Program-made: the position numbers and the translations under genes
Assembly: GCA_029063695.1 (NCBI GenBank)
Contig: JAIDNR010000216.1
Coordinates: 1 to 28,628, forward strand
From: Ruminococcus sp.
GTDB lineage: Bacteria; Bacillota; Clostridia; Oscillospirales; Ruminococcaceae
Direction: 5' to 3'
Length of the DNA: 28,628 nt
Part shown: piece after piece, positions 6,841 through 14,849 of the stretch
Layout of the letters: the number at the start of each line of letters is the position of its first letter
Numbering within the stretch: the first letter of the stretch is position 1
The notes under the pieces: model-generated
What the model was told of the DNA's origin: nothing
Databases searched by the model: none
What the model saw: the letters and a program-made list of their open reading frames with translations, nothing else

Positions 6841-8502
6841 ATGAGTGAAAATTTTTTCTGTTCAGGAGTAGAAAAAGCATCACAGCGTTCACTTTTCAAT
6901 GCTCTCGGACATACTAAAGAAGAAATGAAACGTCCGCTTGTTGGTATTGTATCATCATATAATGAAATAGTACCTGGACATATGAATATAGATAAAATCG
7001 TTGAGGCTGTAAAACTCGGTGTAGCAATGGGTGGCGGTACACCTGTTGTATTCCCTGCAATCGCTGTCTGTGACGGTATTGCTATGGGTCATACAGGAAT
7101 GAAGTATTCACTGGTTACACGTGATTTGATTGCCGATTCAACTGAGTGTATGGCACTTGCACATCATTTTGATGCACTTGTAATGGTTCCTAACTGCGAC
7201 AAAAACGTACCCGGCTTGCTTATGGCTGCCGCACGTATAAACGTACCCACTGTTTTTGTCAGCGGCGGTCCTATGCTTGCAGGTCACGTAAAGGGAAAGA
7301 AAACAAGTCTTTCAAGTATGTTTGAAGCTGTTGGAGCTTACAGTGCAGGTAAAATGTCACTTGAGGACGTTGAGGAATACGAAAACAATGCCTGTCCGAC
7401 CTGCGGTTCATGTTCAGGAATGTATACGGCAAACTCCATGAACTGTCTTACGGAAGTACTCGGTATGGGACTTAAAGGCAACGGCACAATTCCTGCTGTT
7501 TACTCCGAAAGAATCAAGCTTGCTAAAATGGCTGGTATGCAGGTTATGGAACTCTACAGACAGAATATCCGTCCGCTTGACATCATGACTGAAAAGGCAT
7601 TCATGAATGCTCTTACTGCTGATATGGCTCTGGGATGTTCGACAAACAGTATGCTTCATTTACCTGCAATCGCAAACGAATGTGGAGTTAATATAAATCT
7701 TGACATTGCGAATGAAATCAGTGCAAGAACTCCGAATCTCTGTCATCTTGCTCCTGCTGGTCACACATATATGGAAGATTTGAACGAGGCAGGCGGTGTT
7801 TATGCTGTACTGAATGAACTTTCAAAGAAAGACTTAATCAATCTCGACTGCATGACCGTTACTGGAAAGACAGTCGGCGAAAATATCTCAGGCTGTATCA
7901 ATAAAGACCCTGATACAATCCGTCCGATTGATAGTCCTTACAGTGAAACAGGCGGAATTGCTGTACTCCGTGGTAATCTTGCTCCCGACAGATGCGTTGT
8001 AAAAAGAAGTGCGGTAGCACCCGAAATGCTTGTACATAAAGGTCCTGCACGTGTATTTGATAGTGAGGAAGAGGCTATCAAGGTTATCTATGAGGGCGGT
8101 ATAAAAGCAGGTGACGTTGTTGTTATACGCTATGAAGGTCCTGCCGGCGGTCCAGGTATGCGTGAAATGCTTTCTCCTACTTCTGCAATACAGGGAGCAG
8201 GTCTCGGCTCAACCGTTGCACTTATCACTGACGGTAGATTCTCAGGTGCAACAAGAGGTGCGGCTATCGGTCACGTTTCTCCTGAAGCTGTAAACGGCGG
8301 TACTATTGCTTATGTTAAGGACGGCGATATTATTTCAATCGATATTCCGAATTACAGCATTAACCTTGAAGTTTCTGACGAGGAGCTTGAAGAACGTAGA
8401 AAGACTATGCCTATAAAGAAAAAAGAGGGTATTACAGGCTACCTGAAACGCTATTCTGAAATGGTATCAAGTGCGGATAAGGGCGCAATAATAAATAAAT
8501 AG
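6841..8502 (+). CDS. ilvD: Dihydroxy-acid dehydratase
   Basis: Fe-S dehydratase converting dihydroxy acids to 2-keto acids, the last step before transamination for Ile and Val. The protein is 553 residues. Cluster motifs PNCDKNVPGLLMA (Cys119) and CPTCGSCSGMYTANSMN (Cys185, 188 and 191) are intact. The first loop reads NEIVPGHMN without the Cys seen in the [2Fe-2S] plant-type enzymes, so an oxygen-sensitive [4Fe-4S] E. coli-like cluster is more likely, as expected for an anaerobe. AGGTGA precedes the ATG. The next gene starts one base after its stop, suggesting translational coupling. Confidence 0.96.
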   Translation: MSENFFCSGVEKASQRSLFNALGHTKEEMKRPLVGIVSSYNEIVPGHMNIDKIVEAVKLGVAMGGGTPVVFPAIAVCDGIAMGHTGMKYSLVTRDLIADSTECMALAHHFDALVMVPNCDKNVPGLLMAAARINVPTVFVSGGPMLAGHVKGKKTSLSSMFEAVGAYSAGKMSLEDVEEYENNACPTCGSCSGMYTANSMNCLTEVLGMGLKGNGTIPAVYSERIKLAKMAGMQVMELYRQNIRPLDIMTEKAFMNALTADMALGCSTNSMLHLPAIANECGVNINLDIANEISARTPNLCHLAPAGHTYMEDLNEAGGVYAVLNELSKKDLINLDCMTVTGKTVGENISGCINKDPDTIRPIDSPYSETGGIAVLRGNLAPDRCVVKRSAVAPEMLVHKGPARVFDSEEEAIKVIYEGGIKAGDVVVIRYEGPAGGPGMREMLSPTSAIQGAGLGSTVALITDGRFSGATRGAAIGHVSPEAVNGGTIAYVKDGDIISIDIPNYSINLEVSDEELEERRKTMPIKKKEGITGYLKRYSEMVSSADKGAIINK

Positions 8503-8503
8503 T

Positions 8504-9634
8504 ATGTTTAGTCGTGAAGATACAAAGGCATTGAAGGGTATAGCGGTTGTAATGATGCTTCTTCATCATCTTGCTGGATTCAGCAACCGCTATCCCGTAG
8601 GCTTTGAGGGATTCAAATCCCTTTGGGAAGGATTTATAACAGAAGGCTATCTGGAAAATCTGGCGGCAAATGTACGTATATGTGTGTCTGTTTTCTTTTT
8701 TCTCGGCGGATATGGTATGTATAAGCGTATGGAATCAGGAAAAGGTTCTCTGTTGGATTCAATTATCGGACTTTTCAAAAGTTATTGGAAAGTATTTGTG
8801 ATATTCGTACCTATAGCGTTTATATTTTTCCGACGTTCAGGAGATGGTATCTGCTATCTCTGCACAAGATATGATGTACAGGATTTAAAAACGATTATAA
8901 CAGTGGTTACAGCAAACTTCTTTGCTATGTCTGACAGCATAAACAGTGAATGGTGGTTTATACAGACATATATATGTGCCATGTTTTTGGGAACAATTTA
9001 TTGTATTGTCACAAAGAAAAACAAGTATTTTGTCGTTGAACTGTTTATCATATTCATGATAGATGTTTTCATAAGAAGTTTTTTTCCTGCACTTGAGTCG
9101 CTCGACGAATTTAACAGACTTGCAAGCAACTTCTTTTATGACAAGCTGCTGACAATAGAGAATCGTACTCCATGTTTCTTTGCAGGAATAACATTCGCAA
9201 AATTTGATGCAGTAGTTAAAATAAAGAAAAAGCTTTCCGAAATACCATGCAGTACGCTTGTATCATTTATTGCAGTTTTCGCAGTTATGTGGTGTAGAGG
9301 TTTCGTTTTAGGCGAATTATTTGATATTGTATATGTAATATCATTTACAGTACTTGTATCGAAGTTTTTTGATGGTGTAAAGCCTGTTAAAAAGATTTTT
9401 GGATATATTGGCAAACACAATACAAATATATGGCTTATTCATACGTTTTTCTGCTACTATTTCCTTGAAGTGACAAAGATTGTATATTGTACAAGAAATG
9501 TATGGGTAGATTTGCTTATACTTCTTGCAATGTCACTTGTATCGTCTGTTATTATAAATTTTATATTCAAGAAATCAGCCGACCTGTTGACATTGGTCAA
9601 AAAGAAATTCCCCAAAAAATCCACAGTAAAATGA
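8504..9634 (+). CDS. Acyltransferase-3 family membrane protein
   Basis: 376-residue polytopic membrane protein with about ten hydrophobic helices. The N-terminus TKALKGIAVVMMLLHHLAGF, with His21 and His22 in the first helix, matches the acyltransferase-3 (OafA/YrhL-like) signature, as do NSEWWFIQTYI in the middle and GKHNTNIWLIHTF near residue 305. Members O-acylate sugars, peptidoglycan or lipids at the membrane. The substrate cannot be told from sequence, and no sugar-export genes lie nearby. The C-terminus is basic and presumably cytoplasmic. It starts one base after the ilvD stop with no separate ribosome site, so its translation probably depends on ilvD, an odd partnership for a cell-surface enzyme. 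Confidence 0.82.
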   Translation: MFSREDTKALKGIAVVMMLLHHLAGFSNRYPVGFEGFKSLWEGFITEGYLENLAANVRICVSVFFFLGGYGMYKRMESGKGSLLDSIIGLFKSYWKVFVIFVPIAFIFFRRSGDGICYLCTRYDVQDLKTIITVVTANFFAMSDSINSEWWFIQTYICAMFLGTIYCIVTKKNKYFVVELFIIFMIDVFIRSFFPALESLDEFNRLASNFFYDKLLTIENRTPCFFAGITFAKFDAVVKIKKKLSEIPCSTLVSFIAVFAVMWCRGFVLGELFDIVYVISFTVLVSKFFDGVKPVKKIFGYIGKHNTNIWLIHTFFCYYFLEVTKIVYCTRNVWVDLLILLAMSLVSSVIINFIFKKSADLLTLVKKKFPKKSTVK

Positions 9635-9653
9635 CTTAATGGAGGTTTTTATT

Positions 9654-10190
9654 TTGGAGGATGTAAAAAACTATATTGACAACATTAAAATTGAAGATAT
9701 TCCGTGGGACAGAATGATTACTGCTTATGATACAGCAGAAAATTATCCTGAGTTATTAAAAATTCTTGATGAAATGAAAGACCTTGACAAGGTTAAACAG
9801 GCATTGAATAAAATTTCAGATTTTGAACATCAAAGCACTCTGTTTACACCTGCTCCGTTTGTACTTATTTTTCTTGTAAGAATTTATGAAAAAGCCATAA
9901 ATTCACCCGATAATCCTGTTGCAGTATGGCTTGCGGATAGGCTTGCAAGGTCGTTTGAATATTACACAGAAGTATGTGATGATATTGAAAAAATTGAACA
10001 CCCTAAGGCTTTAGAAAATATGTCGGATATTCTGAATGAAAACTATCTGATTCCCGAATGTGTCAATATTTTTGATTGTGATGAAGATGAATTTGAGGAA
10101 CTTAATGAAAAACTTTTTCAGGAGAATTTATTTTACAGTCTTTACTATTATTCAGGTGTTGTACTTGCGGAAGTTTCACATACAGAATAA
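9654..10190 (+). CDS. Acidic helical protein, unknown function
   Basis: 178 residues from a TTG start, no family recognised. An in-frame ATG at 9639 overlaps the GGAGG at 9641-9645. That GGAGG is ideally placed, with eight bases of spacing, for TTG 9654, which gives MEDVKNYIDNI, so I choose TTG. The protein is acidic and predicted mostly helical, with no signal peptide. A hydrophobic stretch TPAPFVLIFLVRIYEKAI near residue 70 is probably a buried helix. The C-terminal half has DEDEFEELNEKLF. The frame stays open for 60 further codons past the TAA stop, described separately. The gene sits 19 bases after the acyltransferase stop. Confidence 0.68.
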   Translation: MEDVKNYIDNIKIEDIPWDRMITAYDTAENYPELLKILDEMKDLDKVKQALNKISDFEHQSTLFTPAPFVLIFLVRIYEKAINSPDNPVAVWLADRLARSFEYYTEVCDDIEKIEHPKALENMSDILNENYLIPECVNIFDCDEDEFEELNEKLFQENLFYSLYYYSGVVLAEVSHTE

Positions 10191-10373
10191 ACTGAAACAT
10201 ACAGAGAACTTTTTCATCTTAAAGAATATTCAGAAGAGATTATAAGAGAAGTAATTTTATCAGCAATGAAAAGTTCATCTGTTCCGATAACGGAAACAGC
10301 AAAAAAATTGAATATTTCAGAAGATGATGTAAGAGAAATTCTTGACAGAACATCACAAGTATGGAATCACTGA
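10191..10373 (+). pseudogene. In-frame protein-like continuation after a stop codon
   Basis: Directly after TAA 10188-10190 the same frame runs open for 60 codons to TGA 10371-10373. It reads as plausible protein: charged helices, then VPITETAKKLNISEDDVREIL, which resembles a helix-turn-helix. This could be the former C-terminus of the preceding gene cut by a nonsense change, or a short gene starting at ATG 10266 (35 codons, no good ribosome site). Functional status is unknown. Confidence 0.35.
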
Positions 10374-10418
10374 ATAATGATTTTTTATATGAATCAAGTT
10401 TGAAAGGTTATGAAAATT

Positions 10419-11038
10419 ATGGATAATCCATGGAAATCAATTAAACTTTTTGAATATGAAAGTCATATGAAGCTGGATACTGTAATGCAGTTACAGACAC
10501 TTAACAGTATGAGGAAAAAACAGTTAAACACATATTCCGTTGATAATGTTATGATTTTAGGTGTTGCAGGCGGAAATGGTCTGGAGCATATTGAAACGGA
10601 AAAATACAACACTGTTTATAGTGTTGACATAAATTCCAAATATTTTCAGGAAGTTCGGAACAGGTACAACAATCTTAACAACATAATGAAGTGTCTTTGT
10701 ATCGACATTATTTCTGAAACAGACAAATTACCGTCCTGTGATTTTATTATTGCCAATCTTCTTATAGAATATATCGGATATGAATGTTTTCAGACAGTTG
10801 TAAAACAGGTAAAACCGAAATATGTATCATGCGGTATACAGATTAATATAAATGAAGAATTTGTTTCGGATTCTCCTTACTTCATTCTTTTGATGGATTA
10901 AACAGCATTCATCATCAGATAGAAACAGAAGAACTTACAGAAGTTATGTATGGTATAGGATATAAACTTGTATTAACAAAAGAGTATCCATTGCCGAACA
11001 GAAAGAAACTATTACAGGCTGACTTTGAAAAACTATGA
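10419..11038 (+). pseudogene. Frameshifted class I SAM-dependent methyltransferase
   Basis: The 5' part (to TAA 10899-10901) encodes MDNPWKSIKLFEYESHMK and the SAM-binding loop MILGVAGGNGLEHI, followed by VYSVDINSKYF (acidic residue after strand 2) and CDFIIANLLIEYIG. These are hallmarks of a Rossmann-fold methyltransferase. The C-terminal part is in another frame: from about 10883 it reads HSFDGLNSIHHQIETEE and continues to NRKKLLQADFEKL, ending at TGA 11036-11038. One extra T in the T4 run at 10888-10891 restores a 206-residue protein. The lost frame ends in ATGA shared with the next start, showing it was the functional one. An ATG at 10410 is possible, but 10419 has better spacing from AAAGG. 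The substrate is unknown. Confidence 0.82.
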
Positions 11039-11457
11039 TAAGAAAATTTTGTGACAATGACATTAATCGTGTCATGACTATATGGCTTGAAGCGAATATA
11101 GATTCACATAACTTTATAACTCCGAATTACTGGAAAGAAAAATATAACGAAGTAAAGTCAATGATACCACAGGCGGAAGTATATATTTACGAAAGCGACG
11201 GTATAATAAAAGGTTTTATCGGACTCGACGATGATTATATAGCTGGAATATTCGTTGACAAACCATACAGGTCAAATGGTGTTGGAACATCTCTTCTCAA
11301 TTTCGCAAAAAATTGCAGAAACAAACTGATTTTATCAGTCTATATAGAAAATAAATCAGCTGTAAGATTTTATGAAAAGTTAGGCTTTACAATTGAATCT
11401 ACAGGCACTGATGATAATACTTTACAAACAGAATATACTATGAAATGGAAACGATAA
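11035..11457 (+). CDS. GNAT-family N-acetyltransferase (YjaB-like)
   Basis: 140 residues, complete GNAT fold, using acetyl-CoA to acetylate an amine; the substrate is unknown. It starts MIRKFCDNDINRVMTIWL, and the acetyl-CoA loop VDKPYRSNGVGTSLL has the R/Q-x-x-G-x-G pattern at residues 79-84. The C-terminal motif NKSAVRFYEKLGF is typical. Overall it resembles the YjaB group. Its ATG overlaps the stop of the broken methyltransferase frame (ATGA, 11035-11038) and it lacks its own strong ribosome site. The upstream frameshift, which now stops translation 134 bases earlier, may therefore lower its expression. Confidence 0.88.
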   Translation: MIRKFCDNDINRVMTIWLEANIDSHNFITPNYWKEKYNEVKSMIPQAEVYIYESDGIIKGFIGLDDDYIAGIFVDKPYRSNGVGTSLLNFAKNCRNKLILSVYIENKSAVRFYEKLGFTIESTGTDDNTLQTEYTMKWKR

Positions 11458-11491
11458 ATAATTATTTATCAAATATAAAATAAATTTATTT
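11453..11491 (+). repeat. Two A/T palindromes before leuC
   Basis: An 18-base perfect palindrome, GATAAATAATTATTTATC (11453-11470), contains the stop of the acetyltransferase gene. A second 14-base one, AAATAAATTTATTT, lies at 11478-11491, ending just before the leuC ribosome site. They could be a weak hairpin pair or a protein-binding site. A/T richness makes chance likely. Confidence 0.45.
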
Positions 11492-11507
11492 GAAAGGAAT
11501 GATTAAA

Positions 11508-12767
11508 ATGGGTATGACAATGACTCAGAAAATACTTGCGGCTCATGCAGGACTTGAAAGCGTTCAGGCTGGACAGCTTATTCTTGCAAAGCTCGATTTG
11601 GTACTCGGCAATGATATTACATCGCCTGTTGCTATCAAGGAGTTCGCAAAACTCAATAAGGAGGGAGTTTTTGATAAGGACAAAGTTACAATGGTTATGG
11701 ACCATTTTGCTCCCAACAAGGACATAAAAGCCGCTGAACAGTGTAAGATGTGCCGTGATTTCTGCGGTGCAAATGAAGTAACACACTTCTATGATGTTGG
11801 CGAAATGGGTATCGAACACGCTCTGCTCCCCGAAAAAGGGCTTGTTTCAGCAGGTTACGCGGTAATCGGTGCTGACTCCCATACCTGCACATACGGTGCT
11901 TTGGGTGCGTTCTCAACGGGTGTAGGTTCAACAGATATGGCTTGTGGTATGGCTATCGGCAAGGCATGGTTCAAAGTACCATCGGCTATAAAGTTCAATC
12001 TCACAGGCAAACTCAGAAAGTACGTTTCGGGCAAGGACGTTATCCTTCATATCATAGGTAAAATCGGCGTTGACGGTGCATTATATCGCTCTATGGAATT
12101 TACAGGCGAGGGACTTTCTTCACTCTCAATGGCAGACCGTCTTTGTATTGCGAATATGGCTATTGAAGCAGGTGCAAAGAATGGTATTTTTGAAGTTGAC
12201 GATATTACTCTTGACTATATAAAGGCACATAATGGTGCAGAACCTCAGATTTTCAGGGCTGATGACGATGCACAGTATGATGAAGTAATTGACATTAATC
12301 TTTCTGAAATCGAGCCGACTGTTTCATTCCCGCATCTTCCTGAAAATGCAAAAACTTTTGACCAGTTTGGTGATATAGAGATACAGCAGGTTGTTATCGG
12401 TTCATGCACAAACGGCAGACTTGAGGATTTACAGGAAGCCGCTGAAATCATGAAAGGAAAGAAGTGTGCAAAGGGAGTACGTGTAATTGTAATTCCTGCA
12501 ACTCAGCAGATTTATCTTGACGCTATGGAACAGGGACTTTTAAAGATATTCATTGAGTCGGGAGCAGTTGTTTCAACTCCTACCTGCGGTCCTTGTCTGG
12601 GCGGATATATGGGTATACTTGCGGCAGGCGAACGTGCTGTGGCTACAACAAACAGAAATTTTGTCGGACGTATGGGTCATGTTGATTCGGAAATTTACCT
12701 TGCAAGTCCTGCAACGGCAGCAGCAAGTGCAATTACAGGTAAAATCACAAGTCCTTGGAATATATGA
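11508..12767 (+). CDS. leuC: 3-isopropylmalate dehydratase, large subunit
   Basis: [4Fe-4S] isomerase of leucine synthesis, working with LeuD. The protein is 419 residues, the shorter archaeal/clostridial HacA-like form rather than the roughly 470-residue E. coli type. Cluster ligands are Cys300 (SCTNGR), Cys360 and Cys363 (CGPCLGG), and GADSHTCTYGALGAF is the conserved active-site segment. The frame is open back to TTG 11490 and ATG 11499, but GAAAGGA at 11492-11498 places the ATG at 11508 at nine-base spacing. leuD follows after 15 bases with its own AAAGGAG. Confidence 0.95.
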   Translation: MGMTMTQKILAAHAGLESVQAGQLILAKLDLVLGNDITSPVAIKEFAKLNKEGVFDKDKVTMVMDHFAPNKDIKAAEQCKMCRDFCGANEVTHFYDVGEMGIEHALLPEKGLVSAGYAVIGADSHTCTYGALGAFSTGVGSTDMACGMAIGKAWFKVPSAIKFNLTGKLRKYVSGKDVILHIIGKIGVDGALYRSMEFTGEGLSSLSMADRLCIANMAIEAGAKNGIFEVDDITLDYIKAHNGAEPQIFRADDDAQYDEVIDINLSEIEPTVSFPHLPENAKTFDQFGDIEIQQVVIGSCTNGRLEDLQEAAEIMKGKKCAKGVRVIVIPATQQIYLDAMEQGLLKIFIESGAVVSTPTCGPCLGGYMGILAAGERAVATTNRNFVGRMGHVDSEIYLASPATAAASAITGKITSPWNI

Positions 12768-12782
12768 AAGGAGTTTAGTAAA

Positions 12783-13277
12783 ATGAAGTATACAGGAAAT
12801 GTTATAAAATACGGCGATAATGTTGATACAGACGTTATTATCCCTGCACGTTATCTCAATACAAGTGACCACAAGGAACTTGCTTCTCACTGCATGGAAG
12901 ATTTGGACAAGACTTTTGTCAGTCGTGTACAGGCAGGCGATATTATCACAGCAGGACAGAATTTCGGCTGTGGTTCTTCCCGTGAACACGCTCCTATTGC
13001 AATCAAGGCAAGCGGTGTTTCACTTGTAATCGCAAAAAGTTTTGCAAGAATCTTCTACAGAAACTCAATCAATATCGGACTTGCTATCGTTGAATGTCCC
13101 GAAGCCGTTGACGGTATTGGCGAGGGCGATAAAGTCGAGGCTGATTTGGATAATGGTATCATTAAAAATCTCACAACAGGTGCAGAATTTAAGACAGAGC
13201 CGTTTCCTGAGTTCGTTCAGAAGATTATCGAAAACGGCGGACTTATTCAGTCGATTGCAGACGGCGTAATAAAATAA
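12783..13277 (+). CDS. leuD: 3-isopropylmalate dehydratase, small subunit
   Basis: 164 residues, the swivelling domain that completes the LeuCD active site. It starts MKYTGNVIKYGDNVDTDVIIPARYL in pieces typical of the family, and NFGCGSSREHAP at 60-71 is the invariant substrate-binding loop. The short length matches the LeuC type present. AAAGGAG precedes the ATG. A gap of about 60 bases with a hairpin follows before the next ORF. Confidence 0.95.
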   Translation: MKYTGNVIKYGDNVDTDVIIPARYLNTSDHKELASHCMEDLDKTFVSRVQAGDIITAGQNFGCGSSREHAPIAIKASGVSLVIAKSFARIFYRNSINIGLAIVECPEAVDGIGEGDKVEADLDNGIIKNLTTGAEFKTEPFPEFVQKIIENGGLIQSIADGVIK

Positions 13278-13291
13278 TTATAAATTTGTTT

Positions 13292-13321
13292 GGAGTATGG
13301 AGTTATTTTAACTCCTGCTCC
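13292..13321 (+). repeat. Hairpin between leuD and the next gene
   Basis: GGAGTT (13299-13304) pairs with AACTCC (13310-13315), and outside it GGAG (13292-13295) pairs with CTCC (13318-13321). No T tract follows, so it is not a standard intrinsic terminator. It may be an RNA processing or stability element within the operon. Confidence 0.5.
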
Positions 13322-13339
13322 TGCCGATTGGAGATTTAT

Positions 13340-13759
13340 ATGAGCAAAATGATTAAAAATATTGAAAAAATCGCTCCCGATGAGGAGATATTGGAAGGCA
13401 CTTTCAAAAGTAATTTTTTCCGCAGTGATATTGATGACGAACTTTCAGTATGTATCAGAAACGGCGAAATTATTGACTATGCAGAAAAGTGCATTGAGCA
13501 TTTTAACTCGCTCCCTGATGATGTGATTGACAAAATCTGTGAGGGCATTATTGAAAGCTGTGAAGAAGAATATGAACTCGAAAATGTCAGGGATATTCTT
13601 GAATACTGCTGGTTTACTTCAATGGCAGTTGATGTTCCCGAAAATGATGGAATATCCTATGTAATTGATGGCGAGGGCGAATGGGGCGAAGTTGTCGGAT
13701 TTGTAATAAAAGACGGCAGTCTTGCTTATGTAGGTATTGACTTTGAGGAATATTTATAA
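13340..13759 (+). CDS. Small acidic protein, unknown
   Basis: 139 residues, no family recognised. The frame extends upstream to 13286, but that part runs through the hairpin and is Cys/aromatic-rich. The ATG at 13340 follows TTGGAG and gives MSKMIKNIEKIAPDEEIL. The protein is strongly acidic, with SDIDDELSVCIRNGEIIDYAE, a helical DDVIDKICEGIIESCEEEYE stretch, and a C-terminal half likely in beta strands (GEWGEVVGFVIKDGSLAYVG). No signal or membrane segment. It is embedded between leuD and leuB (16 bases before leuB), so it is probably transcribed with them. It may be a small accessory or immunity-like protein, but nothing in the sequence decides this. Confidence 0.7.
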   Translation: MSKMIKNIEKIAPDEEILEGTFKSNFFRSDIDDELSVCIRNGEIIDYAEKCIEHFNSLPDDVIDKICEGIIESCEEEYELENVRDILEYCWFTSMAVDVPENDGISYVIDGEGEWGEVVGFVIKDGSLAYVGIDFEEYL

Positions 13760-13775
13760 ATAAGGAGATAAAAAA

Positions 13776-14849
13776 ATGGAATTTAATATCGCACTTCTTA
13801 AAGGTGACGGAATAGGTCCTGAAATTGTGGACAGCACTGTTGCCGTACTTGAAAAAGTGGCTGAAAAATTCGGTCACAAGTTTAACTTTACACCGTATCT
13901 TATCGGCGGTTGTGCAATTGATGCAACAGGCAAGCCGTTACCGCAGGAAACTGTAGACGGTTGTCTTGCAAGCGACAGCGTACTTCTCGGAGCAGTAGGC
14001 GGTCCTAAGTGGGACGACCAGCCGGGTGCAAACAGACCTGAAAAAGCACTTCTTGGTATACGTGAAGCTCTCGGACTTTATACAAATCTCCGTCCTGCAA
14101 AGCTTTATCCTGCACTTAGAAACGCATCTCCGCTTAAAGATGAAATTGTCGGCGACGGTTTCGATTTGATGATAGTACGTGAACTTACAGGCGGTATCTA
14201 TTTCGGTGAACGTGGCTACAGACAGGGAAAATACGGCGAAGAGGCTTTCGATACTGAGGCTTACAGCGTTACAGAAATTGAGCGTATCGGACGTGTTGCA
14301 TTTGATTCAGCGATGAAACGTAATAAAAAGTTGTGCAGTATCGACAAGGCAAATGTACTTGAATCATCACGTCTCTGGAGAAAGACTATGCACGAACTCG
14401 CAAAAGAATATCCCGAAGTTGAATACAGTGATATGTTTGTTGACAATGCCGCTATGCAGTTAGTGAGAAATCCACGTCAGTTTGATGTAATTGTTACTTC
14501 AAATATGTTCGGCGATATACTTTCCGATGAAGCATCACAGATTACAGGTTCAATCGGTATGCTTGCATCTGCGTCAATGGGAGCTACAACAAGAGGAATG
14601 TACGAGCCTATTCACGGTTCTGCACCTGATATTGCAGGACAGAACAAGGCAAATCCCATTGCTACCATTCTTTCGGGAGCTATGATGCTCAGATTTTCTT
14701 TTGGACTTTCAGAAGAAGCTGATGCTATTGAAAAGGCTGTTGATGATGTACTCAATGCAGGATACCGCACTGCTGATTTAATGGGAAGTTCAGAGGATAC
14801 ACCGCTTACCTGCACTGAAATGACTGAAAAGGTTCTTGAGGCTTTATGA
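13776..14849 (+). CDS. leuB: 3-isopropylmalate dehydrogenase
   Basis: NAD-dependent oxidative decarboxylation of 3-isopropylmalate, giving the leucine keto acid. The protein is 357 residues, standard length. It starts with LLKGDGIGPEIV. LLGIREALGLYTNLRPAKLY and IVRELTGGIYFGE carry the substrate-binding arginines, DKANVLESSRLW the catalytic Lys, and SNMFGDILSDEASQITGSIG the metal-binding aspartates. AAGGAG precedes the ATG. Its stop overlaps the start of the next gene by four bases (ATGA, 14846-14849). Confidence 0.96.
   Translation: MEFNIALLKGDGIGPEIVDSTVAVLEKVAEKFGHKFNFTPYLIGGCAIDATGKPLPQETVDGCLASDSVLLGAVGGPKWDDQPGANRPEKALLGIREALGLYTNLRPAKLYPALRNASPLKDEIVGDGFDLMIVRELTGGIYFGERGYRQGKYGEEAFDTEAYSVTEIERIGRVAFDSAMKRNKKLCSIDKANVLESSRLWRKTMHELAKEYPEVEYSDMFVDNAAMQLVRNPRQFDVIVTSNMFGDILSDEASQITGSIGMLASASMGATTRGMYEPIHGSAPDIAGQNKANPIATILSGAMMLRFSFGLSEEADAIEKAVDDVLNAGYRTADLMGSSEDTPLTCTEMTEKVLEAL

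Noticed and set aside
9639..9653. ATG 9639 as start of the acidic helical protein
   Set aside because: The codon overlaps the only good ribosome site (GGAGG 9641-9645), which is correctly spaced for TTG 9654.
10881..10892. Programmed frameshift in the methyltransferase
   Set aside because: The in-phase sequence does not form an X-XXY-YYZ slippery heptamer, T4 is too short for known transcriptional slippage, and the same holds at 22446-22452 in the phosphatase gene.
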